64,000 nt of DNA, taken from NCBI GenBank assembly GCA_002900995.3, contig CM035311.1, positions 434,001-498,000 on the forward strand, given 5' to 3'. Numbering within the stretch: position 1 is the stretch's first letter; each line of letters starts with the position of its first letter. The notes under the pieces are model-generated. The model did no database searches. It worked only from the letters and a program-made list of their open reading frames with translations, and had not been told where the DNA came from. Positions 41,367 through 53,213 of this stretch are shown piece by piece. The DNA is from Ganoderma boninense (lineage: Eukaryota; Basidiomycota; Agaricomycetes; Polyporales; Polyporaceae). Made by a program: the position numbers and the translations under genes.

Positions 41367-43023
41367 TCATACTGGCTCGTGAGCCGGTTCTTCCTCCACC
41401 TTCATATCGTCCTCGCGAACGTTTCGAGACACTGAACTTCCAAAACATCCGACTACCCGATCAAAGCGTAATGATGAGGGACTTCGAGGACCGGAACTCC
41501 AGTTGAGCATCGACTCGTACTCAGATTTTGTGGCGCCCTGTCGGAGTGCGGTCTCTTGTAGATTCAGCATCAAGCGCGAGACGAGGATGGCCGTTAGTCT
41601 GAGGAAAATATTTGCAAGAGCTCAAAACGGGCTAGGAGTCGCATGCAATGCAGGACGGACGACGTACGCTTCAGTAATTTGAGTGATATCGCTGGTGTGG
41701 TTGGCACCCAATATGACGGAGATCTGAGGTGCTTAGTTGGTAAGCGGTTCTGGTTTCGTTCGTCGGCCATACTCACAGAGCACGACGTTAGAATTAGATG
41801 TAACACATTCATCGTCAGCATTACACTTCAAACATAAGGGTTAACCTTTCGTTCTCGGTAGTTGCATAGCAAAGACTCAAGGGTGAGCACTTACATGAAG
41901 TACATCAGGCCATCTCGAAATACTATGAATGACAACGTTGTTCGCCCCGTCCCGAATGCGGCGCGTGCTGCCATACACCTTTTGTATGTGGGTGACCAAG
42001 TGACGACGACGACCATGAGGTCGGCCGCGATGAGCGAGAGCCGGCTGACAATGGTGACTGCGCGTCGAGGATCAGCGAAGAGTCCATATTCGCGAACAAG
42101 CGAAGGGCATACGTCTGGATCGTGTTTCGACGTCAACTTTGGAAATATGCCTGCCGAGAAGCGATTCACCTGAGAGCGAGAGCCGGAGACAGGGAGCTCG
42201 GCGCTGTGCAATTTCCGTAGCGGTCGATCACGGTCGCGGACTGAAATGTAGCCTGATGAACAACGCCATCAGCCTGTGAGCAATTGAGCAGTGGATTTAG
42301 ACAGGGAAGTGCTTCATACAAAGTTGGTTACCACCGGTCCCATTGAGAGCATAAAGACCGTCGTCGCGGCAAGCACCCTATGTCGCCGAGCCAAGGCAAG
42401 GACCCGGAGAGCCGAAAATGCTGGATTCCATGCGAAATGAAATGGACTTGTGAAGCGAACGGGAAGACGATTGGAGAGTCAACTTACCGCCCCACGGGAT
42501 GTAGCACAGGATTGCCATAGCCTCGGTTGAGCTGTTATACAGAGCACAGCTGTTGGCTCAGACGTCAGTGACTCGCCTTCGAGTTGACCGGTATCGGCTA
42601 GCAGCGACGTACACCTGTCGAGTCAATGAGTGACGGCTTGGGGACGTCCACTAAGGGTCACGCTCACAAATGAATCCGTGAATACCCAGTGTCTCCGAAG
42701 TTGACTCAGTTGGTAAAGCAGAACAAGATAGCGGTTGAGGAAGAACAGGATTGAGGAGATGGAGATCTTCTTCCTCCAGAACAATAGCACCTCAGCATCG
42801 AGTGTTAGCACGTACTCGTACGCGATGAGGACTGTGCAGAAGAATGAATCAGCACAGGTGCCAAATCGGAGGATCATCGTGAGTCGCACTGAGGGCAACC
42901 CCCGATACGTAGTTATCGACCAAGCTGAAACTATAAGTTGGTCATTTTGAATTGATGCTATGGCATGGATGCCTACCCCGAAGCAAACTCTGCGATCAAC
43001 GCAACGCTCCCTCTCTGGGCCAT
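41367..43023 (-). CDS. DUF6533 membrane protein Y
   Basis: Start at 43023 (MAQRGSVALIAEFAS); after an intron it continues LVDNYVSG. The DUF6533 core is YEYVLTLDAEVLLFWRK followed by ILFFLNRYLVLLYQLSQL (42860-42690). Next come YNSSTEAMAILCYIPWGG (about 42540-42480) and further hydrophobic exons. The C-terminal cytoplasmic tail LRFDRVVGCFGSSVSR ends at 41367. Many small exons of about 50-150 bp, normal for this family. The proteins are predicted to span the membrane about seven times, and no biochemical role is known. Strongly related to Z (44498-46109) and the partial X (28482). Confidence 0.65.
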
Positions 43024-44497
43024 TCGGTTCTGTCAGTCAATTAGGAGTTCGAGCTAGAAAAGTGCGGCGAAAGGTCAACGGAAACTTGGTCTCAGCCGAC
43101 TCTATAAGCTGCGGCCGTGCATACTTGACGGTTGTGTGAGCAGATGCACAGAACTCACCTGGCGAATAGAATTTGCATCGTCCCACTCCGGGGCCCGCGA
43201 GAAGCCAGGCTCCATCTATAAAGATAGATGAAGTCATCAAAATGGCTTCGACAGAGCCTCTTCCATTGAAGACATCACCAATTATGGCCTGATTTGCCTT
43301 GAAGAAGGTACTCGCCTTGATGCAGGATATGAAAGTTACCTCTATCCATCCAGGGCAAGACAGCTGTGAAGATTGAGTTTGGCATGTCTCTGGAAGATAA
43401 TGATACTGAGAAGTTAGTTAGTTGGGAAGGGAACCGACAGCACGACTGGAGAACTCGAACACCTGATTTTTCTGATAACGCCTACACTCGCACCTGCATC
43501 GCAGCGCAATGTCATTTGTCAGTGGCATGAGGCTCAAATTAGGTGTCATGGCAGCCCATGCATCTGTGACAACGATGTACCAATGGGCCTACATCGCCTG
43601 GAATTTTGCACTGGTAGTTCTCCAGATTCGGCATGACCTTGATGGGCATAAAAGCCGCAGGTATCCCAGACTTCCTTGTAAGCAACAAAGTTAAAGAGAG
43701 AGGATGATGTAGAAAACAAAGATATCGCAGATAGACCGCAACAGCCCTATTACCTGTGCGCCATCATCTGCCGTCAGAGCTGCACCGCCTTCTGATCTTT
43801 TTGGGCCTTTCTCATACCGATGTGTAGTTAGGTGTAGTTTCGTTAGCTATCTGTGTGTGAGTGTATGCAGTGCGGACTGATTTTGATGATGACGAGCAAT
43901 TCTGTACTGAGGCGCGGGCCTGGCATCGTGGCGGTGATGTTCGAACATCTAGAACTTCTATCAATCCAGCCTCACGACTACGTACCACTTACGCCAGTGT
44001 CATAGACTTACTTTCGATGTACAGAGATGCATTTTATCGCTTGGAATATGAGGATGGAGGGCAGCGGACGGATGAATCGGATGACTGCACTGCCAGACGT
44101 GGTCGAGGGGGGAAGGGGAACTTTACGTCAGAGCTGCCATTTGGCTCGGATCGCCGCAGAAAGATTATAGATTATATTAGTGATCATGGCATGATGGGCT
44201 GAGAGTGAGGTATGACGTACGGGATCATGTCACAAATGAAGCCTTGAACAAGAAGAGCGAAAGGTTTTGGTTGTTGTTTGGAGTTGTATTCCAGTGCGGT
44301 TGTCGGAGTCGTAGTCGAACACAGCTTTTCGGGTCCTGCCGGCGATATTGCGAGATGTACTAGGATGCACTAACCATCCCAGAAAATATCTGACGTCTAT
44401 GCTTATTATACAAATGCGAATACCCGGGTGTTCGACTCGCGATCCCGTTACGAGTTTGTAGGACGGCTGTGTCCAATTCACCTGACATGATCACGCT
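43024..44497. other. Intergenic between two DUF6533 genes
   Basis: Open frames 43509-43694 and 43861-44202 (+) have no motif. A stretch at 43440-43510 recalls a tRNA but fails on pairing (see rejected items). Confidence 0.3.
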
Positions 44498-46109
44498 TCA
44501 ACTTGACGACCCGCCGGAAGCTCCAGCCGGTCTGTCAAACTGTAAGTTCGATGTAGCGCTCAAATCACCCTCGACCATCGCGTCGAGCTTGGAATCCATG
44601 ATCATGTCGCCGTTAGCCCCCTCATGCAGGTCCAGCATGAACCGCCACACGAGGATGGCAGTTAGCCTATCAAAGTTGCCATGAGACAAGGCATTGCCCC
44701 TAGGACGTAGGATTAAAATTACGCACGGCTCTGTGAATTGGGTCATTTCGCTGACATAGTCAGCAGTGACAAGGACCTGCGCCAACGCGTCACCCGAATA
44801 TTCAGAACTTGCTTATGCAGCGTACTCACTGAGCTGATCGTAAACGCCAGATGCAAGACATTCAGCGTAACCATGACACTGCGAAGCCACATGTCCAGAT
44901 GTGCCATCAGAAATGCGATACGGCTAGCGAGAAAACGAACGGGTACTCACACGACGTATACCAAGCCATTTTCCAACATGACATCTGTCAATGTCGTCTG
45001 CTTCTGACCTAGTAATCGAGGTCGCGCTGTCCTGCGGGTGGCCAGCGCAGACCAAGTCACTGCGATGACTACGATGTCAGCCGTGATGAGCGGCACTCGA
45101 CTGATGACCGCTACTGCGCGAGAGCGTGAGCTGGGGGCCGATACGCTCCCGAAAGGCGAAAACTTGGAAGCATACATCTGAGTATTGGATGTTAAGAGAG
45201 TCAGGCCCAAGAATTGACGGCAGAACGGCGACAACTCACTTAACAGCGAGAGCGGCAGATAGGTTGTCGACCTCGGCGCAATCTCCCCAGTATGAATAAT
45301 CCGCCATAGTCAACCGAGGAAATATAGCCTACGAGTCGGAAGGCGTGAGCTGCTACACTACGAAATGTAAAACAGGTTTTCAGCTTACGAAGTTGACTAC
45401 CACGGGAGCCATAGACAGCAGGAATACCACGGCGGCAAGGGCCTTGTTTCTCCGCGTCAAAGGCTTGTGCGCCTTCGTCATCGCTAGCACGCGGAGGGCC
45501 GAGAATGCTGAAGCCGAGGTCAGACACAAGGACAGGACGGCAGGTGGATAATAATCTTACCACCCCATGGAATGTAGCACAGTATGATGATAGCTCGCGT
45601 TCCGTTGAAGTAGAATGAGCAGCTAATGCCATCCGAGTTTTCGGCGTGAATAATCCACATCGTACCGCCTGGCATCAGCTGGTAACAGCGTACCTCTGCA
45701 TTCACGATTAGGGACGGTACAGCGGCGACACCGTAGGTTGGACTCACAGATAGGTCGGAGAAAATCCACTGCCCCCGGAATTCAAACAGTTGATAGGCCA
45801 GCACAAGGTAACGGTTGAGAAAGAACAGAACGGAGGCCCGTGAAACTTTCTTCTTCCAGAACAACTCCACCTCTCCGCCGAAAGTAATGACGTAGTCGTA
45901 TAGGATGAGAGCTACGTGGAGGTGTGAGCCGACGAAGATTGTGGTGACGATAGAGTAGCTGACCGAATGTAGCCACCGTCACGTAGTTATCCACCACACT
46001 GGGACCCACTGTCAGTCACTCCGTGTCAGCGCCATGAGAGGATTGCTCACCCCGAATTAGCCTCTGCAATCACATCCGCAAGCGGCACAGTGTTTCCAGC
46101 CTGAGCCAT
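44498..46109 (-). CDS. DUF6533 membrane protein Z
   Basis: Start at 46109 (MAQAGNTVPLADVIAEANSG), then VVDNYVTV after an intron. The core has YDYVITFGGEVELFWKK and VLFFLNRYLVLAYQLFEF (45900-45780). The CSFYFNGTRAIIILCYIPWG exon is at 45630-45560. Downstream exons include a hydrophobic span AVVFLLSMAPVVVNFV near 45430-45380. The C-terminus has a short tail LQFDRPAGASGGSSS, stop at 44498. Same family and strand as Y, so a tandem duplication with the same intron pattern. Function unknown. Confidence 0.65.
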
Positions 46110-47191
46110 ATTTGCGGCGAGTTAACGGAAGAAAGAGCTTGGAAGTGCAGGGGGCACAAAACGTGTACTTCCAGGTTTCAAGTCTGGCTCTATAAACGGA
46201 CAAGTGAGCTGCAATCGAAAGTCTTGACCGACAAATTATCAGAATCAGCCTATTAACCATCAAGTTCTCAGCCCACCTTGTAAGTCGTACACTTAGCGAC
46301 TCACCTAGTTTCCGGGGTATCCGATCCACGGAGCACGGGCTCGAGTGTCACATGGACAGAAGCACAGCTACTTCGACGTCGTCAGTGGGTGCAAATGCAT
46401 CGCGAGATGTACCCCTCCGATGGCGTCGGAGACGTTCGATACCCTGGACAGATGGTCAATCCGCCTTCTAACCATCGAGATAGAAGCGATCAACGACAAC
46501 CGCTGACATTGAGTTTGTTTCCTCGCTCGAGAGTCGAAGCACAGGCCAGCTACGGGTCCGTCGTGAAACCCAAAGATGGCGACGATGAGCAGATGTCGAG
46601 GTCCAATGAGGCAAGAGGGCTGTGAGTGAATGTAAGTTCACGCCCGTAACCACTTACTACTAGTTCCTGGGCGGGCTCGTAGTGCTTCTGTGTTTTGTAT
46701 CTCCGAAAAATAACTTTTCATGGTTGGTCGATCGATCGTATCGAAGTGCGCAATGATCCTCGGCGATTCCATGCCGGGAGGTTGGAATGGCCTCTTGAAT
46801 TCTATGAATTCTGCTAGCATGGGGGAAGCTGGATCAAATGTGTGGACAGCAGACGGGTGGAGGAGGGTTGGAAGCCCACACCTAAGGCAGGTCCCCTGAC
46901 CCCTCCCTTAGACCAATTGATTGCACATGGGAAAGTACTCTTAGAGACGACGATTGCGCGAACTTCTCACCTGTACTCTATAAATAGCTTTACCTAATGT
47001 AGACGAGCATTGCGACCATCCGCAGAATCGTTCACTGAACCTCTTCCTGAATCGCTTGCTGAGTAGTTGGGCGATCAGTCGCCGGTGCGTCACAAGGGCG
47101 ATGACGTCAGAGTTCAACTTCAACTGTTCGGTCCCCTTGCTTTCACGCGTCTTCGCGCCTCTGCCACTCAACTCATCTCTCCATCCCCGCC
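46110..47191. other. Upstream region of the KDZ gene
   Basis: No gene recognised. A TATA-like TCTATAAATAG lies at 46977-46987, about 205 bp before the KDZ start. Terminal inverted repeats expected of a KDZ element were looked for here and after 52090 but could not be seen by eye. Confidence 0.35.
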
Positions 47192-50100
47192 ATGTATTCT
47201 GAGTCCCCGATCTTGCCGCCTCCTGCTACGCCTCCCAGACGACCTGCAAAGCGTTCACAGCAGCCAGTGGGATCCCACTTCGAGAGTCCTAAAAGACATC
47301 GACCATGGCGCAAGGATTCTGAAGTTATTGTCCGACCTGGACTCGCCATTGAGGCGAACAATTTGCTTGCTCAGATCAGCCAGATTCGGAGTCTTCACGA
47401 GCCAGACGCCGTGGATAGTAGCACCATCCCCCAGTCTACAAACCATGGTGGCTCCGAAACCAAATGTGTACCTCATCCTGGCGACGACTTCGACGGCGAT
47501 GACCCATTCCATGACGAGCCGGGCGCAGAAGCAACAAACCTCGACTTGAATGTGACACCCTCCCGACGCGTACTTCCAGACGCGGCGGCCCATCGCCTAT
47601 ATAACAATTGGCTCGTCCTGATCCCTACCCTAGTGCACGACCATCTGGGGTACATACAACAAAGTCAGGGTCGGCAGGGTCGCCCCCTTGGCGTCGCGAT
47701 GAACAAATGCCGAACTGGGCTCTGCGTGGGGAGAGAATCTGAGGTTCAATGCCTTCACTTTGATTGTACGTTATCCGGTATGGAAGGTCGTAGCCTGGCT
47801 TATTTGACACTTTTGCAGACATCATCACAGTTACCTTCCAGAGCTGCGAGTGCGCTACTGTCCCACAAATTCTCGTGCACAACGGACTCTTCCCGACGTC
47901 ACCACTTCAACCTCGGCTTGCAGTATCTATAGATCTCTTGGACTTTTACTCTGCTCTCTTTGATCGGTCAGCAGATGCGGTGACGGCTCTAGCTGGCGCT
48001 TTGAAGGCAATGTACAGCAGGCGTGGCTTCCCCATCGTTAACGAGAAGGTGAGTGTGAAAAGCACTGGCACGATCTTCTTGAGACTGACAACATTCAGGG
48101 TGAGCCTGTAAAGGACCCATTTCGCCGCGGGTTGGGACAAGCCATCCAGTGGTATGACTTACTCCGCAAGCATTCGGAAACCATGCTGGAGAAAGCTATC
48201 GATGAGTGTATTCCGCTTGTCAGCCTTGCGCAGAAGAGCTCTCAAGTAAGTCCACCTCCCCTGATATAGATTTTGGTGTGTTTATGACGTTTATCCCCAA
48301 GGACACTCTCGCAGAAGTGCTGGATGAACCTCAGGGCCAACGCTCGAGCGAATGCCAGCGCGAATGCTCGCGCGAATGCTCGCGCGAACGGCAGCGCGAG
48401 CACTCCAGCGAACGTCAGCGCGGACGGCCGAGCGAACGTCAGCGCGAGCACTCCAACGAACGTCAGCGCGAACGGCCGAGCGAACGTCAGCGCGAGCACT
48501 CCAACGAACGTCAGCGCGAACGGCCGAGCGAACGTCAGCGCGAGCACTCCAGCGAACGTCAGCGCGAACGGCCGAGCGAACGTCAGCGCGAGCACTCCAG
48601 CGAACGTCAGCGCGAGCACTCCAGCGAACGTCAGCACGGAGGTCGGCGCCAAACCCTTGGAGAAAGCCTATCATCATCCGGCCCACATCCAACAACCGAG
48701 TTCTGCAGTCGCTACCTACAAAAGCTTTGTCCTGCCTGCTTTGGAGGAAGCCGGTTTGGGCGCACGTTTCAGACGTAAATCGCGTTATGTTTATGCTAGC
48801 TTCCTGTGGACTCAGGGCTGATATTCTTGACTTCTGCCAGGGAGGGTGGGGATATACACGTCGCCATCGATGCAACATTCAGTCAACGTCATAATGTGGC
48901 CGCAGGAGATAGCCCGTGGTTCTATCGGCCCAAATACTTCGTGCCTAAAGAAGTAATTGATGAGATGGGCACTCGAATCACCATCGCACGCAAGAAACCA
49001 CCCCGTCCACACGAGAATCCTGTTCCGGACACCGCGATCGACGAGTGTGAGAAATCCTATGAAGCCGCGGACGAGAAGAAGGAGAAGACACACGGGACCA
49101 AGTTCGATGACACCGGGCTGATGGCACTCGTGTGTCGACACGACATTGTGCTTTTCTTAGCCAATGTCGACACACCTGGCGAGCAGCAAAAATATGGCAT
49201 TGCACTGATAGAGCGTCTCTTCTCTAATCTCCCGCCAGATGCGACAGTCGTGGTATTCTACGATATTGGTTGCGTGCTGGATCGAAGCCTTCACCGGGTG
49301 AGTAGCACATTTATTCTTCAGAAGCTTTGTCACGCTGACGTTCGAGTGCATTGATATTGATTGTTCAGTACGATATTCTACCTGATGATATTACTACAAG
49401 GCTACTGTTTGCCACATCCGTGATGCACGCCTACGGACATCAATGGGCGTGCCAGTTGGTGTACAATCCGCGACTACGGGAAGGTCTTGGCCTTACAGAG
49501 GGCGAGGGCACGGAAAGGATCTGGTCGAAAATGCGGATGCTTATCGGGGTTACGCGAACATCGGGGGTAAGTTCCTGACTTGATTTGTCGAGGCATTTCT
49601 GACGCAAGGGCCATCATAGCGTTCGCGCCGTATCTGGATAATCGACCGGCACACGGGAGTGATTAACGACGCAGCTCGTGAGAATCTGGGCGTGTGGATT
49701 CGAGGACGGTTGAAGCATGGTGTCGAAGCACGCGATCTCGTGGCAGACAAAGACTTAGCGGGAATTGAGGTCCCTCTCCATGAACTCCGTGGGCAATGGT
49801 CAGAACAACGGACGGCGCAACTATCCGTCCGGAACCGCACGTGCTCCCCGACTTTTTCCCCGACAGTTCTAACACTCATTCTAATCTAGATGCCCCTGCT
49901 AAACTCAAACGGGAGCTCGACGCTGTGCTAACATTACAGACAGAACTCAATCAAATTGACAACTTCATCCAGCATGTCGAAAAGGCGATCTCCCAGGATG
50001 CAAGTAACCCCGAAGCGCACAACTTCCTCGACCAATTGCGTGAAGGCCATGAAGCCACTATCAACAAAGTTGAAGAGCTATACGCATCTTTAAATGTCGC

Positions 50101-52090
50101 AGATGCTTTCCCAGAGATACAGGGTCTGCCCCTGGACTTCGTTCGCACATTGTTGCTCGCCCGGGATCTGAAAATCAATATCCGGAAACGGGCGATCGGA
50201 ACCTTCTTCGAATGGGACAAGCTGGATCAAGCCGCCGGCGGCCGGGATCAGCCTTTAGGCCCGTATACTATTTCCGTGTTCAGCGTGACACATTGATGAT
50301 GCCTTTACGTTCTCAGGCACCAAGCTTCACCAGCAGACACGCAAATCCATCTCGAAGCGTACCCCAGCGCTGGTTACAGCAATCCGCAAGTTCAACAGTT
50401 ACTGCGACATCCTAGCCGCACAGTATCAGCCGACCTGGGAGTTCCCCCTGCCTTCTCATTTGCCAACTACGCTCAATGAATTACGGGAGGATTCGAGTCT
50501 GCTTGCTGACGTTTGGATCACGAGAGTCTCACCAACCATCCCGCGCTGGCTGAAGGACGTAGCAGTTCGCCAAGGGATCCGGGCGATGCTAGCGAAAGAC
50601 CGATGTCTAGAAGAGCGTCGGAGATTAGGATTAGAGGCCGACAACATGTGCCGATGGTACGGGCTCGAGCTGGCCGCGGTGGAGCTAGCCATACGGCAAC
50701 CAAAAAGTAAGCATTTGCGCAGCATTCCTGACTTCTGACCTCGAATTGAGCGCACAATAGATGCCGAGATCCGCTTTCTGTTGGAACAAGAGAAGGAGAA
50801 GCTCCATTTCCTCCTTTTCCAGTGGCGCACCACGTTTGTTTCGGATCTCCGGTTCGAGTCAAAAGTCCTGGAGGCCACTCGTCTCGCGCTGAAGCTTTCG
50901 GGCATCGCCGAGCCTGCGCCCCTGCATTGGGTGCACGTTGGCTTCCCAGACGATTGCGACGACGACACCCGAACGACAGCGAATTGCAGCAGCTCGACGA
51001 GGAGGCCTGCCTCGTCCTCGACGCGCTGCAGTTTCTCAACGACCGGGAGGAATCTGATCCTTCCGAGGCAGAGGGGCTTCTGGAAGATACTCACGCTTCC
51101 GAGGCGAACGAGCCGCTTGGAGAAAGGCTTTCGTCGGCCATGCCGCTGATTGAGATTGATTTATTAATAGCTGATCACAATCCGGTGAGTGTTCAAGTGT
51201 GTGCTGTTGGTCGCTCCTACACTCTGATGCACCCACGCTAGTACGCCGCTCGCAATGACACGGCCCTCTGCCTTGCCCCTTCCCCTCCTCACATGCCGAG
51301 CGTTCCTCCCGACTCATGCGCAGTGTCTGTGGCGGCCGACCGGGAGAAGCTAGTCTTCCATCGCTCAGATCTGAACCGATTCCACCAGCCCACCGAGTGG
51401 ATGAACGATGAATGCGTCAACCTCGGGGCGCAGGTGCTCCTTGAACATCTCGGCACGACCATGACTCGCGGCACTCCTGTTCTCTTTCCATCTTGGACGA
51501 TGTCGACACATCATAAAGGGGGGGATCGTAAGTTGTGGCGAGTCTTGCGGAAGACCGTTCAGTTCGATGAGAATGCGATCTGGCTCGTCCCCATCCACTC
51601 CATCGCACACTCGCACTGGACGCTCGCCATCATTTACTGGCAAAAACAGCGAATCGCGTATTTCGACAGTTTGGGCAATAAGAGCACATTTGAGGCTGAG
51701 GTCAAGGTAAGTGCTGCGCCGTGTACGACATTCAGACACGCTAATTGTCTCTGCGTATGTTACAGAATGTTTTCTTTCTGTTGCACCGCTTGCAACGTCT
51801 TGCGACCGCTAACGGAATGACTACGCCCACGCTCAATGGCAACTGGAAGGCGTATCCTCTGGTGGTGAGTGTCTCAGTGTCTATCGGATAGAAAGGTTTC
51901 CGGTGAACCTCAACGTTGTGTTTAGACAACATCCCTGCAACTCAATTCTTGGGACTGTGGTGTGTGGGTTCTGGCTTGTATTGCAGCGGTCCTGCGAGGC
52001 TATACTTCGGTTTCGCTGACCGCGGGAGAGATTGCAGAGTTCCGGCAGAGGATGGTAGCGCTCATCTATGATATGTCTGATGTTTCGTAA
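47192..52090 (+). CDS. CxC1-type KDZ transposase with C-terminal Ulp1-like protease domain
   Basis: Exons that join in phase: 47192-47765, 47819-48048, 48099-48245, 48302-48774, 48841-49297, 49369-49565, 49620 onward and several more. After a Pro/Arg N-terminus comes the CxC1 region (TFQSCECATVPQILVHNGLF) and AVSIDLLDFYSALFDRSADA. The catalytic core has IDATFSQRH, VVVFYDIGCVLDRSLHR and EGEGTERIWSKM, matching the usual D, D and E blocks. A helical domain ends EADNMCRWYGLELAAVELA (about 50640-50690). Through a likely 53 bp intron (50937-50989) the frame continues into a Ulp1/SUMO-protease fold: SHWTLAIIYW, YFDSLG and QLNSWDCGVWV supply His, Asp, Gln and Cys. Stop at 52090. KDZ elements are eukaryotic DNA transposons; the protease may act on host SUMO or ubiquitin-like marks. 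Whether it is one gene or two depends on the intron at 50937 and the one near 51185. Confidence 0.72.
48401..48640 (+). repeat. 24 bp tandem repeat, ten units, in frame in the KDZ gene
   Basis: Ten units of exactly 24 bp. In the transposase frame they read HSSERQRE, HSNERQRE or RPSERQRE, mostly alternating, so pairs form a 48 bp higher-order unit. More degenerate 12 bp-type units (CGCGAATGCTCG) precede it. All three forward frames and at least two reverse frames stay open across it. It lies between KSSQ-DTLAEVLD and the conserved YLQKLCPACFGG, so it is an expansion inside the transposase ahead of the catalytic core. Confidence 0.9.
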
Positions 52091-53150
52091 CGAAATGTGA
52101 TGAAGTTCTAGAACCATGCTGTCCACCTGCTCCAGGTGCCGCTCTTGCTGCATCTGAACTGGCCGCTCGAGTTTATCCAAAATGGGTTTCAGGCGGCGGC
52201 TCGCCGCGGCTTCCGCGTTTGGGTCTCATGCGATCTCTCATCTAAACACTTCGGTGACAACCTTACGTACACTCCGGAAGTTCTTTTGGGGGAACATGCA
52301 CTGGTACCTTCCAAAGCTGCTCGGCTCAGCGCGCCTCTATCGGCTTTCGGGAGCTCGAACATCGAGCTCAGAAGCAGCGCGATTGAGCGCGATGTCCCCG
52401 TGCGCGATCAGCATGTGCCCGCTCAGTCATTGGGGAGCTGCACATCGGACAGCGTCAGTTCCGCGGCCGAAGTTTGCATCGGAGTCGTCGGAGACGTTCC
52501 TAAGATGACAATATGAAGAAAGCTCCCAAATTGCATCGCTGTGTCCAGCAGGGAAGGCTCTTGTTCAAAACGGACCGGAGGCGCCATGGTTTGTGACCCT
52601 TGAACTTTCTCTCTTCTGGTCGGCGGAACGAGACTTCCTAGGACTGTTATCTGGCTGCTTAACTAGAGCTGTCCGTACGCAGAGTGCGTCATCACGGTGA
52701 CAGCACGAATGACGTGCACATGTTCGCGAATGGCGTCGGTCCGGGATCGGACAATGTCCGGAAGTGGCGAGGTCAGGTTTGCGAGGTGCGCAGATCCGCG
52801 TCAGTTGTGCTTTCCCTGCCATCGCGTCCTGCTTTCTTCCCTCCTGCGCGCCACGCTGATTCATCGCCTTCTGGGAGGAGGGTCCATTGCACACCTCTAC
52901 GTTTGAGTCGTGGTTCTTTCCTAATGGTCCAAGCCACTCTCACCGCATTGGTACGTCCCCCATCTAGTGTCGTGTCCCTGAAAGCGACTTTTCGCGGACT
53001 ACGCAAATTGGGCATCTGGGGGCGATGAGGCACGCGGAAGGAAAGTAGGTCGCGCTTTGTGCGCAAGACCCTTTGAAAATCTTCAGGTTGTGGACCCACT
53101 GGGAAGGTCCGCGCATACTGTCTCAATCTAGACATCTCATGGCGAAGGTT
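52091..53150. other. Downstream of KDZ, no gene recognised
   Basis: Open frames of 90-126 codons on both strands without motifs. The right-hand end of the KDZ element should be here if it is still complete. Confidence 0.3.
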
Positions 53151-53161
53151 GCGGGACTGGG

Positions 53162-53168
53162 TATAAAA
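53162..53168 (+). promoter_or_regulatory. TATA box of the gene at 53214
   Basis: TATAAAA about 46 bp before the ATG at 53214, in the context GGGTATAAAAGTG. Confidence 0.5.
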
Positions 53169-53213
53169 GTGCGATCCCCGTACGTCGACACCCCCATCAT
53201 CGTCACCTCCCTC

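Noticed and set aside
43440..43510. Possible tRNA on the minus strand
   Set aside because: A B-box-like GTTCGAGTTCT and a loose A box are present, but the T-stem and acceptor do not pair properly and no clear anticodon arm forms.
48401..48640. CRISPR-like array
   Set aside because: There are no spacers; units are contiguous 24-mers within a eukaryotic coding exon.
48242..48878. Long open frames in the other two forward frames and on the minus strand over the 24 bp array
   Set aside because: The period is a multiple of three and the unit lacks stops in most frames, so openness follows from the repeat. Only the 48206-type frame joins flanking KDZ exons in phase.
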